A stretch of DNA of 64,000 nucleotides, from positions 124,001-188,000 of the forward strand of contig NZ_AP023179.1 in the NCBI RefSeq assembly GCF_013426915.1, in the 5' to 3' direction. The stretch's first letter is position 1. The number at the start of each line of letters is the position of its first letter. Shown here piece after piece: positions 9,168 to 17,826 of this stretch. The position numbers and the translations under genes were made by a program. The notes beneath the pieces are model-generated. The model had not been told where the DNA came from. It made no database searches and saw nothing but the letters and a program-made list of their open reading frames with translations. Source of the DNA: Paraburkholderia sp. PGU19 (lineage in GTDB: Bacteria; Pseudomonadota; Gammaproteobacteria; Burkholderiales; Burkholderiaceae).

Positions 9168-10175
9168 GTGACACAGATGATCGATGACGAATGGCGGCGC
9201 TGGATCGCCGAGAACCTGTTGCTCGAAGCCTCGCCGGAAGCCGTGCATGCTGTGCTCGTCGAGCATGGGTTCGAACGCGAACACGCGTTATGCGAGATCG
9301 ATAGCACGTTGCAAAGCCCTTATTTTCAAGCGGGTTCTCGCTTGCGCAATCGTTTGCGTAAGCGCGAATGGATGCTTTCCGTGTACGGCGAGCTGAATCG
9401 CATGCGATCGGGGGCGGCATGTGTCGAGCGCCGCGTGCGCCTGTCGCGCGATGCGTTTTACGAGCAGTTCTATTTTCAGAACCGGCCTGTGATCATCACG
9501 GGCATGTTCGACTCGTGGCCGGCGCGCAAGCTGTGGAATCTCGATTACTTTCGCGGGCGCTGCGGCCTCGCCGAAGTCGAAGTGCAGTTTGGGCGTGATG
9601 CGGATACGAACTACGAGATCAATCAGCCGGCGTTGAAGCGCACGATGCGCTTTGGCGATTACGTCGATCTCGTCGAAAGCGCGGGCGTGACGAATGATTT
9701 CTATATGACGGCGAACAACGCGTCGCACAACCGCAGGGCGCTCGCAGCGCTTTGGGCCGATGCACCAGCGATCGGCGAGTATCTGGATCCGGCGCCAACC
9801 GACGCAGGCTATTTCTGGTTCGGGCCGGCCGGTACGAAGACGCCGTTTCATCACGACCTGACCAATAATCTGATGGCGCAGGTGATCGGCCGCAAGCGTG
9901 TTCTGCTCGTGCCGTTCACGGACACCGCCCACATGTACAACCATCTGCATTGTTATTCGCAGCTCGACGGCGGCGCGATCGATGTCGGGCGGTTTCCGTC
10001 TTTCGAACATGCGCGGGTGATCGAGTGCACGATCGAACCCGGCGAACTGCTGTTTCTGCCGATCGGCTGGTGGCACTACGTCGAAGCGCTCGACGTCTCC
10101 GTCACGATGACCTACACGAACTTTATCGAGCGCAACGATTTCGGCCGCACGTACAGCACGTATTGCGAACTTTGA
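9168..10175 (+). CDS. Cupin-like / JmjC-type Fe(II)-2-oxoglutarate oxygenase
   Basis: About 335 residues. An upstream ATG at 9057 lies inside the preceding terminator, so I choose GTG 9168 with the purine-rich GCGGGGGA upstream; ATG 9177 is an alternative. The C-terminal half is a cupin_8/JmjC barrel. The metal ligands are readable as H228-H229-D230 (PFHHDLTNN, the HxD motif) and distal H303 (IGWWHYVE). RNRPVIITGM near residue 105 and a Lys-Arg after the HxD motif (GRKRVLLVPF) also fit. Relatives hydroxylate proteins or small molecules using 2-oxoglutarate and O2. The substrate is unknown and no partner gene is adjacent. Confidence 0.82.
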   Translation: MTQMIDDEWRRWIAENLLLEASPEAVHAVLVEHGFEREHALCEIDSTLQSPYFQAGSRLRNRLRKREWMLSVYGELNRMRSGAACVERRVRLSRDAFYEQFYFQNRPVIITGMFDSWPARKLWNLDYFRGRCGLAEVEVQFGRDADTNYEINQPALKRTMRFGDYVDLVESAGVTNDFYMTANNASHNRRALAALWADAPAIGEYLDPAPTDAGYFWFGPAGTKTPFHHDLTNNLMAQVIGRKRVLLVPFTDTAHMYNHLHCYSQLDGGAIDVGRFPSFEHARVIECTIEPGELLFLPIGWWHYVEALDVSVTMTYTNFIERNDFGRTYSTYCEL

Positions 10176-10198
10176 GCGGTGCCGCCGCGATAAAAAAC

Positions 10199-10222
10199 GG
10201 CGGACCGATGCTCCGGTCCGCC
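10199..10222 (-). terminator. Terminator reading on the minus strand
   Basis: GGCGGACCG and CGGTCCGCC pair around ATGCTC. The T-tract (six T) follows only on the minus strand, so it serves transcription arriving from the MFS gene at 10479. The 10176-10478 interval otherwise holds no gene that I can support. Confidence 0.65.
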
Positions 10223-10478
10223 GCCCTCCCTGACGCTTCGGTTGCCGTCGTTAGTTTTTCTGTGCGATGTGTTTCCGTACGGGATAAATCGTAAGGGTTA
10301 TGCCATTGCGATCGCATGGCTACGCGTCGCGCAAAACTCAAACAGAATCAAGCGCTTCGGCGCGGCGTGTCGAAAGGACGGAGATTCGCTGGAGGATGAT
10401 GTGTCGCGGAACATGCGGACATATGCGGCTCGCGTAACGTAACGCGAGCGTCGTGACCGCAGTGTTAAAGGCACGCCT

Positions 10479-11690
10479 TCAGATGCCGAGCCGGCGCAAA
10501 ACCTTGGGCCCGATGAACGCGACGAGCGCCGCGCACAGCGCGACGACGGACAGCCCGATGGGAAGATTCGTCACCTGTGCCACGCCGCCGATGATCACCG
10601 GCCCGAGTAGCAGGCCGAAGTAGGCGAGCCCGGCCACGTGCGCGAGGCCTTCGGCCGCGTGGATGCCCTTAACACGCGCGGCTGCCGCGAACAGCACGGG
10701 CATCATGTTGGCGAGACCGAGGCCCATCAGCGTGAAGCCTGTCAGCGCCGCGATGGGATGCGGCAGCAGCAGCGCGCCGATCATGCCCGCGCAAGCCAGT
10801 GACGCGCTCGCGGCAATCAGCTGCGGCGCGCCGAATCGCGCGCGGACGGCATCGCCAGCGAAACGCGCGGCCGCCATGCCGCCCGAGAACGCCGCGTAGG
10901 CCGCGCTCGCGACGGCCGGCGTCGACGCGACGACATCGCGCATATAGACAGTCGCCCAGTCGTACATCGCGCCTTCCGCGATCAACGCGATCAGCGCGAT
11001 GGCGCCGAGCGCCCACAACGCGGGCGAGCGCCAGCGGTTACCGCGCGGCGTGTGCGCGTCCGGGTGCTCGGAATGCGGGATGTGCGGCAGCACGGATGGG
11101 CACGCGGCCAGCAACACGGCCGCGCTGATCAGCGAGGCGAGCAGCAGATGCACGGCAGGCGCCATGCCGTGCGCGAGCGCCGCGCCGCCGACCGCCGCGC
11201 CCGTCATCCCGCCGACGCTGAACATGCCGTGCAGCGCCGACATGATCGGCCGGCCGAGGGTTTCTTCGACGGTGCTGGCTTCCGCGTTCATCGCGACGTC
11301 GAGCGTCGCCATGCCCGCGCCGAAGAGCGCGAGCAAGACGAGCAGCATCCAGTAATACGGCACGACGAGAATCAGCGCGCCAGCCGCCGACATCACGAGC
11401 CCGCCCGCGAGACACGCGCGCCGCGTGCCGACGCGCGCGATCCACGGCGCATTCGTCACCATCGCGCCGATCGAGCCGCCCGCCACCGCGAACAGCGCGA
11501 GCGACAGCATGGCCGGATTCAGCTGGAACCGGTCGCGGACGGTCGGCACGTGGACGCCCCAGGACGCATACATCATCCCCGCGATGAAGAAGAGCGCCAT
11601 CGTCGCGTAACGGGCGCGGTTGCGCGCGCTCGTGGACAGATTGCGATGCGCGGCGGGCAAGGATGCGGACTCGGACGGACGATCGGACAC
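10479..11690 (-). CDS. MFS transporter (YbjJ-like)
   Basis: A 403-residue, 12-segment MFS protein. The helix-1 region GMMYASWGVHVPTVRDRF, and ATLDVAMNAEA in the N-terminal half, resemble the YbjJ-type MFS branch, whose substrates are poorly known. A hydrophilic central loop (SEHPDAHTPRGN) separates two six-helix halves, and an MGLGLANMMPVLFAAA motif lies in the C-terminal half. It is a single-gene unit, divergent from the FMN-binding gene at 11846. It is likely an exporter or sugar-type transporter, but this is only inference. Confidence 0.8.
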   Translation of the reverse strand: MSDRPSESASLPAAHRNLSTSARNRARYATMALFFIAGMMYASWGVHVPTVRDRFQLNPAMLSLALFAVAGGSIGAMVTNAPWIARVGTRRACLAGGLVMSAAGALILVVPYYWMLLVLLALFGAGMATLDVAMNAEASTVEETLGRPIMSALHGMFSVGGMTGAAVGGAALAHGMAPAVHLLLASLISAAVLLAACPSVLPHIPHSEHPDAHTPRGNRWRSPALWALGAIALIALIAEGAMYDWATVYMRDVVASTPAVASAAYAAFSGGMAAARFAGDAVRARFGAPQLIAASASLACAGMIGALLLPHPIAALTGFTLMGLGLANMMPVLFAAAARVKGIHAAEGLAHVAGLAYFGLLLGPVIIGGVAQVTNLPIGLSVVALCAALVAFIGPKVLRRLGI

Positions 11691-11845
11691 AGAAAGCTCG
11701 GTGATTGAAAACTAAGACGAAGAGGAAACGCAGCTAGGAAGCGCAATGAAAGCGCTTCCACATTCTAACGAAGCATGATGGCTCATGCGGGCAAGTCCCT
11801 GAACTAATATCTCCTTTCCAGGCGCGTCGCGTTTAACGGCATCGC

Positions 11846-12544
11846 GTGGCGCATCAATCACCCGACGAGGACGCGCACTTGAACATTCCCGCTCACGCTC
11901 CGCTGCATTTGCTGCATCAGGCCGCCATCGGCACGCTCGCCACCCATGCGCGCCAGCCGCAAGGGTTTCCGTATCCGACGGTGCTGCCGTTCGCGCCGGA
12001 TTCGCATCATCGCCCGACGATACTCGTGAGCCGGCTCGCCGAGCACACACGCAACCTGCACTCCGATCCGCGCGCCGGCTTCCTGATCGTTCACGCGCCG
12101 GACGGCGATGTGCTCAACGGGCAGCGCATCACGCTGGTCGGCACGTTCGAGCATGTCGAGCCGACGCCACCCGTGACTCAGCGGTATCTGCGCTATCACC
12201 CGGATGCCGAGCGCTATCTGGTGCTGGGGGATTTCTCGTTCTGGGTGATGTCGGTCGAGCGGATGCGTTACATAGGCGGGTTCGGCGCGATGGGATGGTT
12301 GACGCAGGCAGAACTCGATCCCCTCGACCCGGTTTCGTTCGACGAGGAAAACGCGCTCGTCGAATTCTTCGAACGTCACCCGCGACGGCCAGCGCGAGTG
12401 CAATTGATGGGCATAGACCGGTATGGCGCGGACCTGAATATTTCGGGCGCTCGCAGCCGCCTGGCCTTCGACACACCGGTGCCCGATGCCGAATGCTTGC
12501 ACGCTGCTCTTGAAGATTGCATCGCGCGGCACGCCAATGCGTGA
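11846..12544 (+). CDS. Pyridoxamine 5'-phosphate oxidase-like / HugZ-type FMN-binding split-barrel protein
   Basis: A 232-residue protein starting with GTG at 11846. The pattern IGTLATHA, then FPYPTVLPFAPD, ILVSRLAEHTRNL, and QRITLVGTFEH, plus RYLRYHPDAERY, is the FMN-binding split beta-barrel fold of the HugZ/CREG branch of the PNPOx superfamily; the C-terminal part (residues ~150-230) resembles the DUF2470-like cap. HugZ proteins bind haem and help iron release from it, but other members only bind FMN, and no haem-uptake genes are adjacent. Treat the haem role as possible, not shown. Confidence 0.75.
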   Translation: MAHQSPDEDAHLNIPAHAPLHLLHQAAIGTLATHARQPQGFPYPTVLPFAPDSHHRPTILVSRLAEHTRNLHSDPRAGFLIVHAPDGDVLNGQRITLVGTFEHVEPTPPVTQRYLRYHPDAERYLVLGDFSFWVMSVERMRYIGGFGAMGWLTQAELDPLDPVSFDEENALVEFFERHPRRPARVQLMGIDRYGADLNISGARSRLAFDTPVPDAECLHAALEDCIARHANA

Positions 12545-12903
12545 CAGCTAATGTGGCGCGATTTTTACCGCAAAATCGGGCCGGCATTTTACATTTTGCC
12601 GGTTAAAACTCGCATGGCATGAAATGTTTCGGAATAAATTAACCATTGCTTTTCATGCTTTGCCAATTAAATATGAATGTATTCCTCAGATGAGCGTTAT
12701 TCAGTGGGAGAATAATTGGGCTTCTGAGCCGGTTGATTGCCAGTCGCTTGAAAGTTTATGAAATTGAGATTAATTAATTTTCGCGGGTCTCTTTTCCGAA
12801 GTTTCTATTTTGTGTTAATCTCGCCAGCAAATTCCGAGGCATGATCACTTTCCGGACTAATCGGCATAGACCGTCCGTCCATTTATCGAACCACAAGGAA
12901 ACT
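12545..12903 (+). promoter_or_regulatory. AT-rich region upstream of the H-NS gene
   Basis: About 360 bp of unusually AT-rich DNA (many TTAATT, AAATTA and TTTTC runs) in a high-GC region, with no credible gene. H-NS family genes are often autoregulated through AT-rich curved DNA, so this probably holds the promoter and autoregulatory sites. I cannot fix exact hexamers. Confidence 0.5.
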
Positions 12904-13209
12904 ATGTCCTCCTACAGGGAACTACTCGCGCAGCGCGAAAAGCTCGAGAAACAGATCGAAGAGGCGAAAGCGCGCGAGTATGCGGAAGTGTTAAACGAGA
13001 TCAAGCAGAAAATGTCTGATTACGGTATTACGCTGGCTGAACTCGGCGCTGGTGGACGTGCGAAAGCCGTAAAGGCAGCGGGCCGTCCCCGCGCCGGCGT
13101 CGCGCCTAAATATCGTGACCCCGCAAGCGGGAGCACCTGGTCGGGCCGCGGTAAGCCGCCGCGCTGGATTGCCGGTCAAGATCGCGAAAAATTTCTCATC
13201 GAGAAATAA
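12904..13209 (+). CDS. H-NS histone family nucleoid protein
   Basis: A 101-residue protein starting at ATG 12904 (AAGGAAAC upstream); the in-frame ATG at 12841 is discarded. Residues 1-45 are a charged coiled-coil dimerisation region (LLAQREKLEKQIEEAKAREY). A linker with GRPRAGVAP follows, then the C-terminal DNA-binding motif YRDPASGSTWSGRGKPPRWI, the H-NS signature in its Burkholderia form. It binds AT-rich, often foreign, DNA and silences it. It is monocistronic with a strong terminator. The genomic island 8 kb away is a plausible target, though this is inference. Confidence 0.92.
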   Translation: MSSYRELLAQREKLEKQIEEAKAREYAEVLNEIKQKMSDYGITLAELGAGGRAKAVKAAGRPRAGVAPKYRDPASGSTWSGRGKPPRWIAGQDREKFLIEK

Positions 13210-13247
13210 TATGACTTAATGCTTGCACCGCAAGCAACGGATTTAAG

Positions 13248-13281
13248 AAAAGCCGCGCTCCATTTGGAAGCGCGGCTTTTT
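13248..13281 (+). terminator. Rho-independent terminator after the H-NS gene
   Basis: AAAAGCCGCGCT and AGCGCGGCTTTT pair around a short loop, followed by more T/A; bidirectional in form. Confidence 0.88.
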
Positions 13282-13457
13282 ATTGGGCCGAGTCTTTTCA
13301 ATTCTTAGGAAGAACGGCTGCCGGTGATGTGCAGGTATCGATGCGAATGAGTCGCGTTATGATAAGCATATGATTTAAAAGATATTTTTTGTTCACTTAA
13401 GAGCGGTTTCACAAAGCGGCGGGTAGAATAAATAGTAACTAAACCCCTTGCCTTCAA

Positions 13458-14660
13458 ATGCCTTCCAACTCGACCGCCCAATCCGCGGAGAAACGGCGCG
13501 TAGCCCGCAAAACCACTTTCGTCAGCATCGGACTCAATACGGTGTTGATGTCGGTGCAGATTGTCGTGGGCGTGATTGCGCATTCACAGGCGCTCGTCGC
13601 GGACGGCGTGCATTCGCTCGCCGATCTCATTTCCGACTTTGTGGTGCTGGTCGCCAATCGCCATAGCGGAGCCCAACCCGACGCCGACCACAACTACGGA
13701 CATAGCCGTTATGAAACGGTCGCGTCGCTATTTCTGGGCGGCTTGCTGATCGCGGTCGGCGGCGGCATGTTGTGGCGCGCCGGCGCGCGGCTCACCGATC
13801 TGGACAATATTCCCGCTGTCCATATAAGCGCGCTCGCGGTTGCGGTCGTCGTGCTTGTTTCGAAGGAAGCGCTGTTTCGCTACATGCTGCGCGAGGCACA
13901 GCGGGTGCGTTCGGCGATGCTGATCGCGAACGCGTGGCATGCGCGCTCGGATGCGGCGTCGTCGCTGGTGGTTGCGTTGGGTATCGTCGGGAGCATTGCC
14001 GGCGTGCGGCTGCTCGATCCCGTTGCGGCGGCCGTTGTCGGCTTCATGGTCGCGCGCATGGGCTGGACGTTTGGTTGGGACGCGCTTCAGGATTTGTCCG
14101 ATCGCGCACTCGACGAATCCGATACCGCCGATCTGCGCGCTCGGATTTTATCGACGCCCGGCGTGCGCGATGTCCACGAACTGCGTACGCGGAAGATGGG
14201 TGACTTCGCGCTCGTCGACGCGCATATTCTCGTCGATCCGATGATCTCCGTTTCCGAAGGTCACTACATTGCTGAGACGGCGCGTGCGCGTGTGCTGTCG
14301 GACAACCGCGTACTCGACGCGCTAATTCACGTCGATCCGGAAAACGATGCGATTGCGCGGCCACCCGTCAACCTGCCGCCGCGCGCAAAGATCGCGGCTG
14401 AAGTGGAATCGGCGCTTGCCGCGCAAGGACTCAAGGCGGCCAGTGTGAATCTGCATTATCTGAGCACGGGACTCGACGTCGAGGTGACGTTGCAACCGTC
14501 GAGGCTCGACGCGCTGGAAAGCGAAGTGCATCAACTCGCGCGGGTCGATGTGGAAGCGCTCAAGCACAAGCTGGGTGCGCGCCGCCTGAACGTGACACAT
14601 GCAGTGGATGTGTCGACGGCTGGCGCGGAACTGGTGCGCGAGCCGCGCGGCGACGGCTGA
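13458..14660 (+). CDS. Cation diffusion facilitator (CDF) metal transporter
   Basis: A 400-residue CDF protein. Site-A ligands are visible as ADGVHSLADLISD in helix 2 and NAWHARSDAASS in helix 5. A histidine-containing intracellular loop (DADHNYGHSRYE) follows helix 2. Six helices occupy residues ~20-210 and a cytoplasmic ferredoxin-like domain ~215-310. A further C-terminal extension, ~310-400, looks like a second ferredoxin-like repeat, making this longer than the usual ~300. CDF proteins export Zn2+, Fe2+ or related ions against H+. The metal cannot be assigned from these motifs with certainty. Monocistronic, convergent with the Lrp gene. Confidence 0.9.
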   Translation: MPSNSTAQSAEKRRVARKTTFVSIGLNTVLMSVQIVVGVIAHSQALVADGVHSLADLISDFVVLVANRHSGAQPDADHNYGHSRYETVASLFLGGLLIAVGGGMLWRAGARLTDLDNIPAVHISALAVAVVVLVSKEALFRYMLREAQRVRSAMLIANAWHARSDAASSLVVALGIVGSIAGVRLLDPVAAAVVGFMVARMGWTFGWDALQDLSDRALDESDTADLRARILSTPGVRDVHELRTRKMGDFALVDAHILVDPMISVSEGHYIAETARARVLSDNRVLDALIHVDPENDAIARPPVNLPPRAKIAAEVESALAAQGLKAASVNLHYLSTGLDVEVTLQPSRLDALESEVHQLARVDVEALKHKLGARRLNVTHAVDVSTAGAELVREPRGDG

Positions 14661-14688
14661 GTGATTCCCGGCGTCTGAGCGAGCCGGG

Positions 14689-15147
14689 TTAGAGCGGCAG
14701 CTGCGTATCGAACTTGATCTCGCGCAGCACGACGCTCGTGCGCACCTGCGCGACGGCGGGAATCTTGAAAATGCGGTCGTGGAGGAAGGCGTCGTACGCC
14801 TTGATATCGGGCGCAACGATCTTGAGGATGTAGTCCGATTCACCCGTCGTGCTGTAGCACTCTGTCACTTCGGGGCAGGTGGCGATTTCCCGTTCGAACT
14901 GCTCGACGCCGCCTTCTGTATGCCGCGTCAGGTGAATATGGGCGAGTGCGCACACATGCAGGCCGAGCTTTTCCCGATCGAGCAACGCCGTGTAGCGCTG
15001 GATGATGCCCGATTGCTCCATGTCCTTGATGCGTCGCCAGCACGGTGTGCTGGAGAGCCCGACCTGATCGGAGATTTCTTGCACCGAACGTCGCGCGTCC
15101 AGCTGCAAAAGACGCAGGATTTTTTGAGAGAACGTATCGAGTGTCAA
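14689..15147 (-). CDS. Lrp/AsnC family transcriptional regulator
   Basis: 152 residues. The N-terminal winged helix-turn-helix has RRSVQEISDQVGLSSTPCWRRIKDMEQSGII; the C-terminal RAM ligand-binding domain has the family's GESDYILKIVAPDIKAY region. Lrp/AsnC proteins respond to amino acids, often controlling a divergent gene. Here the upstream neighbour is the exonuclease on the same strand about 100 bp away, so the target is not obvious. Confidence 0.9.
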   Translation of the reverse strand: MTLDTFSQKILRLLQLDARRSVQEISDQVGLSSTPCWRRIKDMEQSGIIQRYTALLDREKLGLHVCALAHIHLTRHTEGGVEQFEREIATCPEVTECYSTTGESDYILKIVAPDIKAYDAFLHDRIFKIPAVAQVRTSVVLREIKFDTQLPL

Positions 15148-15250
15148 CTGCGCCTCCGTTGTCGCGTCGCCTTTTCGTCAATGGTAGAGGTCGCGGAAAC
15201 GAAACGCAATGCAAACCGCCCGTACTGAGGGAGATTCCCTAATTTGGCGC

Positions 15251-15865
15251 TTACTCGGCGGGTTTTTGTCCTGAGTCGTCCCCGTCAGCGCCGGCTGCCA
15301 CGGCGCTCTGGCTGGCCCGCAGCTCCGCCAGCATGTTGCAGAAGAGCGCGCCTTGCTCGATAGCGTCATCGAGCGCGACGTGCGTGTGCGGATGGTCGTC
15401 GAACCAGTGTTTGGGGAAACGCGGCTTGATGCACTTTCGATACGGCAGTCCCGTCATCGCGAACGCGAGCGTCTTGATGTCGAGCGCCGACCACGAGAAC
15501 GGGCAGCGGCCGGTAAAGCGCATCATGTACCAGAACATGAACGTGAAATCGAAGCCCGCCGGCATCGCGACGAAAACGGGTTTGCCCGGCAACGCCTCGA
15601 CCCATTCGACATACGCCACGAGCGCCGCCGCCGGCTGCTGCAAGTCCTTGCGGCATGCAGCCCACGCTTCGGGTTGCGTCTTCCACCACGCCTCTTGCAC
15701 GGGATGCGGCGCGGCGCCTTCGAGCAGCTCCAGGTTCGCCGAGAACGTGCCGATCAACTGCTTGTCGGCCGTGTAAGCGGCCGACGCGAAACTCAGCATC
15801 GAATGCGGACCGGGAATCGGGCCGTCCGCTTCGACGTCGGTGCTCACATAGATTTCCGCGCTCAT
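15251..15865 (-). CDS. DEDDh-type 3'-5' exonuclease family protein
   Basis: A 204-residue RNase H-like exonuclease. Motif ExoI is the acidic DVEADG near the N-terminus (with D9 and E11), ExoII is probably the Asp in [10 protein letters not shown], and ExoIII is [13 protein letters not shown] with the catalytic His and Asp of the DEDDh class. The fold ([12 protein letters not shown] start) resembles bacterial 3'-5' exoribonuclease-domain proteins. Its ATG overlaps the TGA of the upstream metallo-hydrolase gene by 4 bp (ATGA), so the two are translationally coupled. The substrate is unknown; a role in RNA turnover is inference. Confidence 0.78.
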   Translation of the reverse strand: MSAEIYVSTDVEADGPIPGPHSMLSFASAAYTADKQLIGTFSANLELLEGAAPHPVQEAWWKTQPEAWAACRKDLQQPAAALVAYVEWVEALPGKPVFVAMPAGFDFTFMFWYMMRFTGRCPFSWSALDIKTLAFAMTGLPYRKCIKPRFPKHWFDDHPHTHVALDDAIEQGALFCNMLAELRASQSAVAAGADGDDSGQKPAE

Positions 15866-16506
15866 GCACCGACTCCGTCCGCGACGTACGGATTCGTGCG
15901 GCGTTCGTCGCCGAATGTCGAGGTGGGGCCGTGGCCCGGAACGAACGTGACGTCGTCGCCGAGCGGCCAGAGCTTGGCGCGGATCGAGCGGATCAGGTCG
16001 CCGTGGTTGCCGCGCGGAAAGTCCGTGCGACCGATCGAGCCGGCGAACAGCACGTCACCGACCAGCGCGAGCCGATGCGCGCGGCTGAAGAAGATCACGT
16101 GACCGGGCGTGTGGCCGGGGCAGTGATAGACCTCAAGTGTTTCGTCGCCGAATGTCACAGTGTCGTTGTCATCGAGCCAGCGGGTCGGCTCGAACGCCTC
16201 AGCAGCGGGAAAGCCGAAGCGCACGCTCTGTTCGGGCAGCTTGTCGAGCCAGAAACGTTCATCGACATGCGGACCTTCGATCGGCACGCCGTAGTGCTCC
16301 GCGAGCGTCTTCGCACCGGCGCAATGATCAATGTGGCCGTGCGTCAGTAGCACCTTTTCGATCGACACGTTCTGGCGCTCCACCTCGCCCTTGATGATGT
16401 CGAGGTCACCGCCCGGATCGACGATGGCCGCGCGCCCCGTGTTCTCGCAAATGAGCAGGGAACTGTTCTGCTGGAACGGCGTGACGGGCATTAGTGTGAC
16501 TTTCAT
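15862..16506 (-). CDS. MBL-fold metallo-hydrolase (glyoxalase II-like)
   Basis: 214 residues from ATG 16506; a longer frame to 16593 adds a non-conserved leader. The zinc site motif [10 protein letters not shown] (HxHxDH) and later ligands in [26 protein letters not shown] and VPGHG are those of the hydroxyacylglutathione hydrolase-like MBL branch (YcbL type). Members hydrolyse thioesters such as S-lactoylglutathione. Translationally coupled to the downstream exonuclease gene through an ATGA overlap. Cytoplasmic. Confidence 0.88.
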   Translation of the reverse strand: MKVTLMPVTPFQQNSSLLICENTGRAAIVDPGGDLDIIKGEVERQNVSIEKVLLTHGHIDHCAGAKTLAEHYGVPIEGPHVDERFWLDKLPEQSVRFGFPAAEAFEPTRWLDDNDTVTFGDETLEVYHCPGHTPGHVIFFSRAHRLALVGDVLFAGSIGRTDFPRGNHGDLIRSIRAKLWPLGDDVTFVPGHGPTSTFGDERRTNPYVADGVGA

Positions 16507-16636
16507 GGCGGGGGCGCAAAGCTTGGAAAGCTCGATTGTACCGACCGCAGGGTCACGTGCCATCGGCCAGAAAGCCGAGTGGCGCATGCGCATTTTTGCA
16601 GTAATAGTGAGAATTCATCGGGCGGATGAAGCGCCG

Positions 16637-16666
16637 GGCAACACAGAATTGTGTTTTTGCTATAAT
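16637..16666 (+). promoter_or_regulatory. Strong extended -10 promoter
   Basis: TGCTATAAT (16658-16666) is a perfect extended -10. The -35 region near 16637-16643 (GGCAACA) is poor, as tolerated with an extended -10. An AACACA-GAAT-TGTGTT dyad (16640-16655) lies in the spacer and could be an operator. It points to transcription from about 16673 into the gene-free region ahead of rlpA. Confidence 0.7.
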
Positions 16667-16672
16667 GCACAT

Positions 16673-16930
16673 AATGGGTGTGGGAAACCGCACTGTCTTT
16701 GGGTGAAAAAGCATTTCGTCCTATGAAACGGGAACGGGCGCTGCTGCTTCACCATCAAGCAAGTGTCGTCGGGTGAATCCGATGACAAATCCAGCATCGA
16801 TCGCTTTTATCGATGCGCACGTCCTGTCTAGCCAGGTGCCACGCGCCTGCCACGGCCTAGCTGCCGTAACGCTGGATGGGGCCTACGCCGCCTTCCTGAG
16901 CGCTGTGAGTTTCCGGCGCTGAGCGTGTTT
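16673..16930 (+). ncRNA. Candidate structured RNA or leader with nested short frames
   Basis: This stretch has no known gene but is dense in hairpins: GTGTGG-GAAA-CCGCAC with a GNRA loop (16678-16693, one G-T pair); GGTGAA/TTCACC enclosing about 40 nt (16702-16753); a 9-bp TGTCGTCGG/CCGATGACA stem (16764-16787); and a perfect 8-bp GCATCGAT stem (16794-16816). A strong promoter lies just upstream. Two short frames nest in it: 17 codons at 16723-16776 and 46 codons at 16782-16922. I do not recognise 6S RNA, tmRNA, RNase P, 4.5S or a known riboswitch. It may be a small RNA or an attenuator-like leader of rlpA; no clear terminator ends it. Unproven. Confidence 0.4.
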
Positions 16931-17148
16931 CACGTTCGATGGCGGCTTGTGGGGTCTGGCCAAAACTGCGGGGACAGTTCCGTCAGACGTGAAAACTAAC
17001 CGTGCGGTTGCGGCTGAGTGTGCCGCGTCCGGGCTTTCGTCGTCCCGCGCCAGCGTTGCGCGGTGCGCGCTCGCTCATTGCCGCCGGAGTCGCATGCATA
17101 GACGCTGTTATTCGCGTGATGCGGCTCGCATTGGTAACAAATTGTCTT

Positions 17149-17748
17149 ATGAAAACTCGGCTACCCCGACGTGTTGGGAGCGTTTTTGCCTTTTTGGCAC
17201 TCGCCGGTTGCGCGGTGCCTCCGGGCGCGGGCACCCAGGTCAGCGGTGTGTCCGCAACGACCAAGGATGCGCACACTGCGGTCGCCCCGCAGTCGTATGG
17301 CTCCGGTCTGAACAATCTGCCTGACACGGCAGAGCAGAAGGGCAAGCTCGCTGACGCAGAGCCGTTGACCGACGGCCCGAATATCGGTGATTTCCATCAG
17401 ATGGGACGCGCGTCGTGGTACGGACGCGGCTTCCACGGACGCAAGACGGCCAACGGCGAGCGTTTCGACATGCACGCGCTGACGGCTGCGCACCGCACGC
17501 TGCCGCTCGGCTCGTACGTGCGCGTGACCAATCCGGCGACGAACGATACCGTCGTCGTGAAGATCAACGACCGTGGTCCGTACGCGCGCGGTCGGGTGAT
17601 CGATCTTTCTTACGCGGCTGCGAAAATTTTGCACTTGGCCTATATTGGTACGGCACGCGTGAAGATCGAAGGTCTGACGCAGCGTGAAGCGAAGGCCGAA
17701 ATGAAGGAAATCCTGGCGTCGAATCAGAGCGATTCGAACGAGAAGTAA
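17149..17748 (+). CDS. rlpA: RlpA-like septal ring lytic transglycosylase/lipoprotein
   Basis: 199 residues from ATG 17149; the frame extends further upstream but a lipoprotein signal starts here, with lipobox LAGC giving a lipid-modified Cys and an outer-membrane anchor. The double-psi beta-barrel domain (~90-180) holds GRASWYGRGFHGRKTANGE and KINDRGPYARGRVIDLS, including the catalytic Asp of RlpA enzymes. RlpA cleaves denuded glycan strands during daughter-cell separation. This form lacks a C-terminal SPOR domain, so recruitment to the septum may differ. A strong terminator follows; the start is far (about 475 bp) from the upstream promoter. Confidence 0.88.
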   Translation: MKTRLPRRVGSVFAFLALAGCAVPPGAGTQVSGVSATTKDAHTAVAPQSYGSGLNNLPDTAEQKGKLADAEPLTDGPNIGDFHQMGRASWYGRGFHGRKTANGERFDMHALTAAHRTLPLGSYVRVTNPATNDTVVVKINDRGPYARGRVIDLSYAAAKILHLAYIGTARVKIEGLTQREAKAEMKEILASNQSDSNEK

Positions 17749-17793
17749 GAACGTTCTTGAACGATGGCCGTGGACATGAGATGTCCTCGGAAG

Positions 17794-17826
17794 AAAGGGC
17801 TGCGTGATGCAGCCCTTTTTGTTTTC
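17794..17826 (+). terminator. Terminator between convergent rlpA and rsmI
   Basis: AAAGGGCTGC and GCAGCCCTTT pair perfectly around GTGAT, followed by TTGTTTT. It overlaps the end of rsmI and probably works for both strands. Confidence 0.88.

Noticed and set aside
7597..9420. 607-codon open frame antisense to the Liv-type binding protein gene
   Set aside because: Arg/His/Val-rich composition typical of the antisense frame of a high-GC, codon-optimised gene; it spans a terminator and the real gene has clear family motifs.
16673..16930. 6S RNA, tmRNA or a known riboswitch
   Set aside because: No tmRNA tRNA-like end or tag, no 6S-like central bubble that I could recognise, no core riboswitch motifs; kept only as an unassigned RNA candidate.
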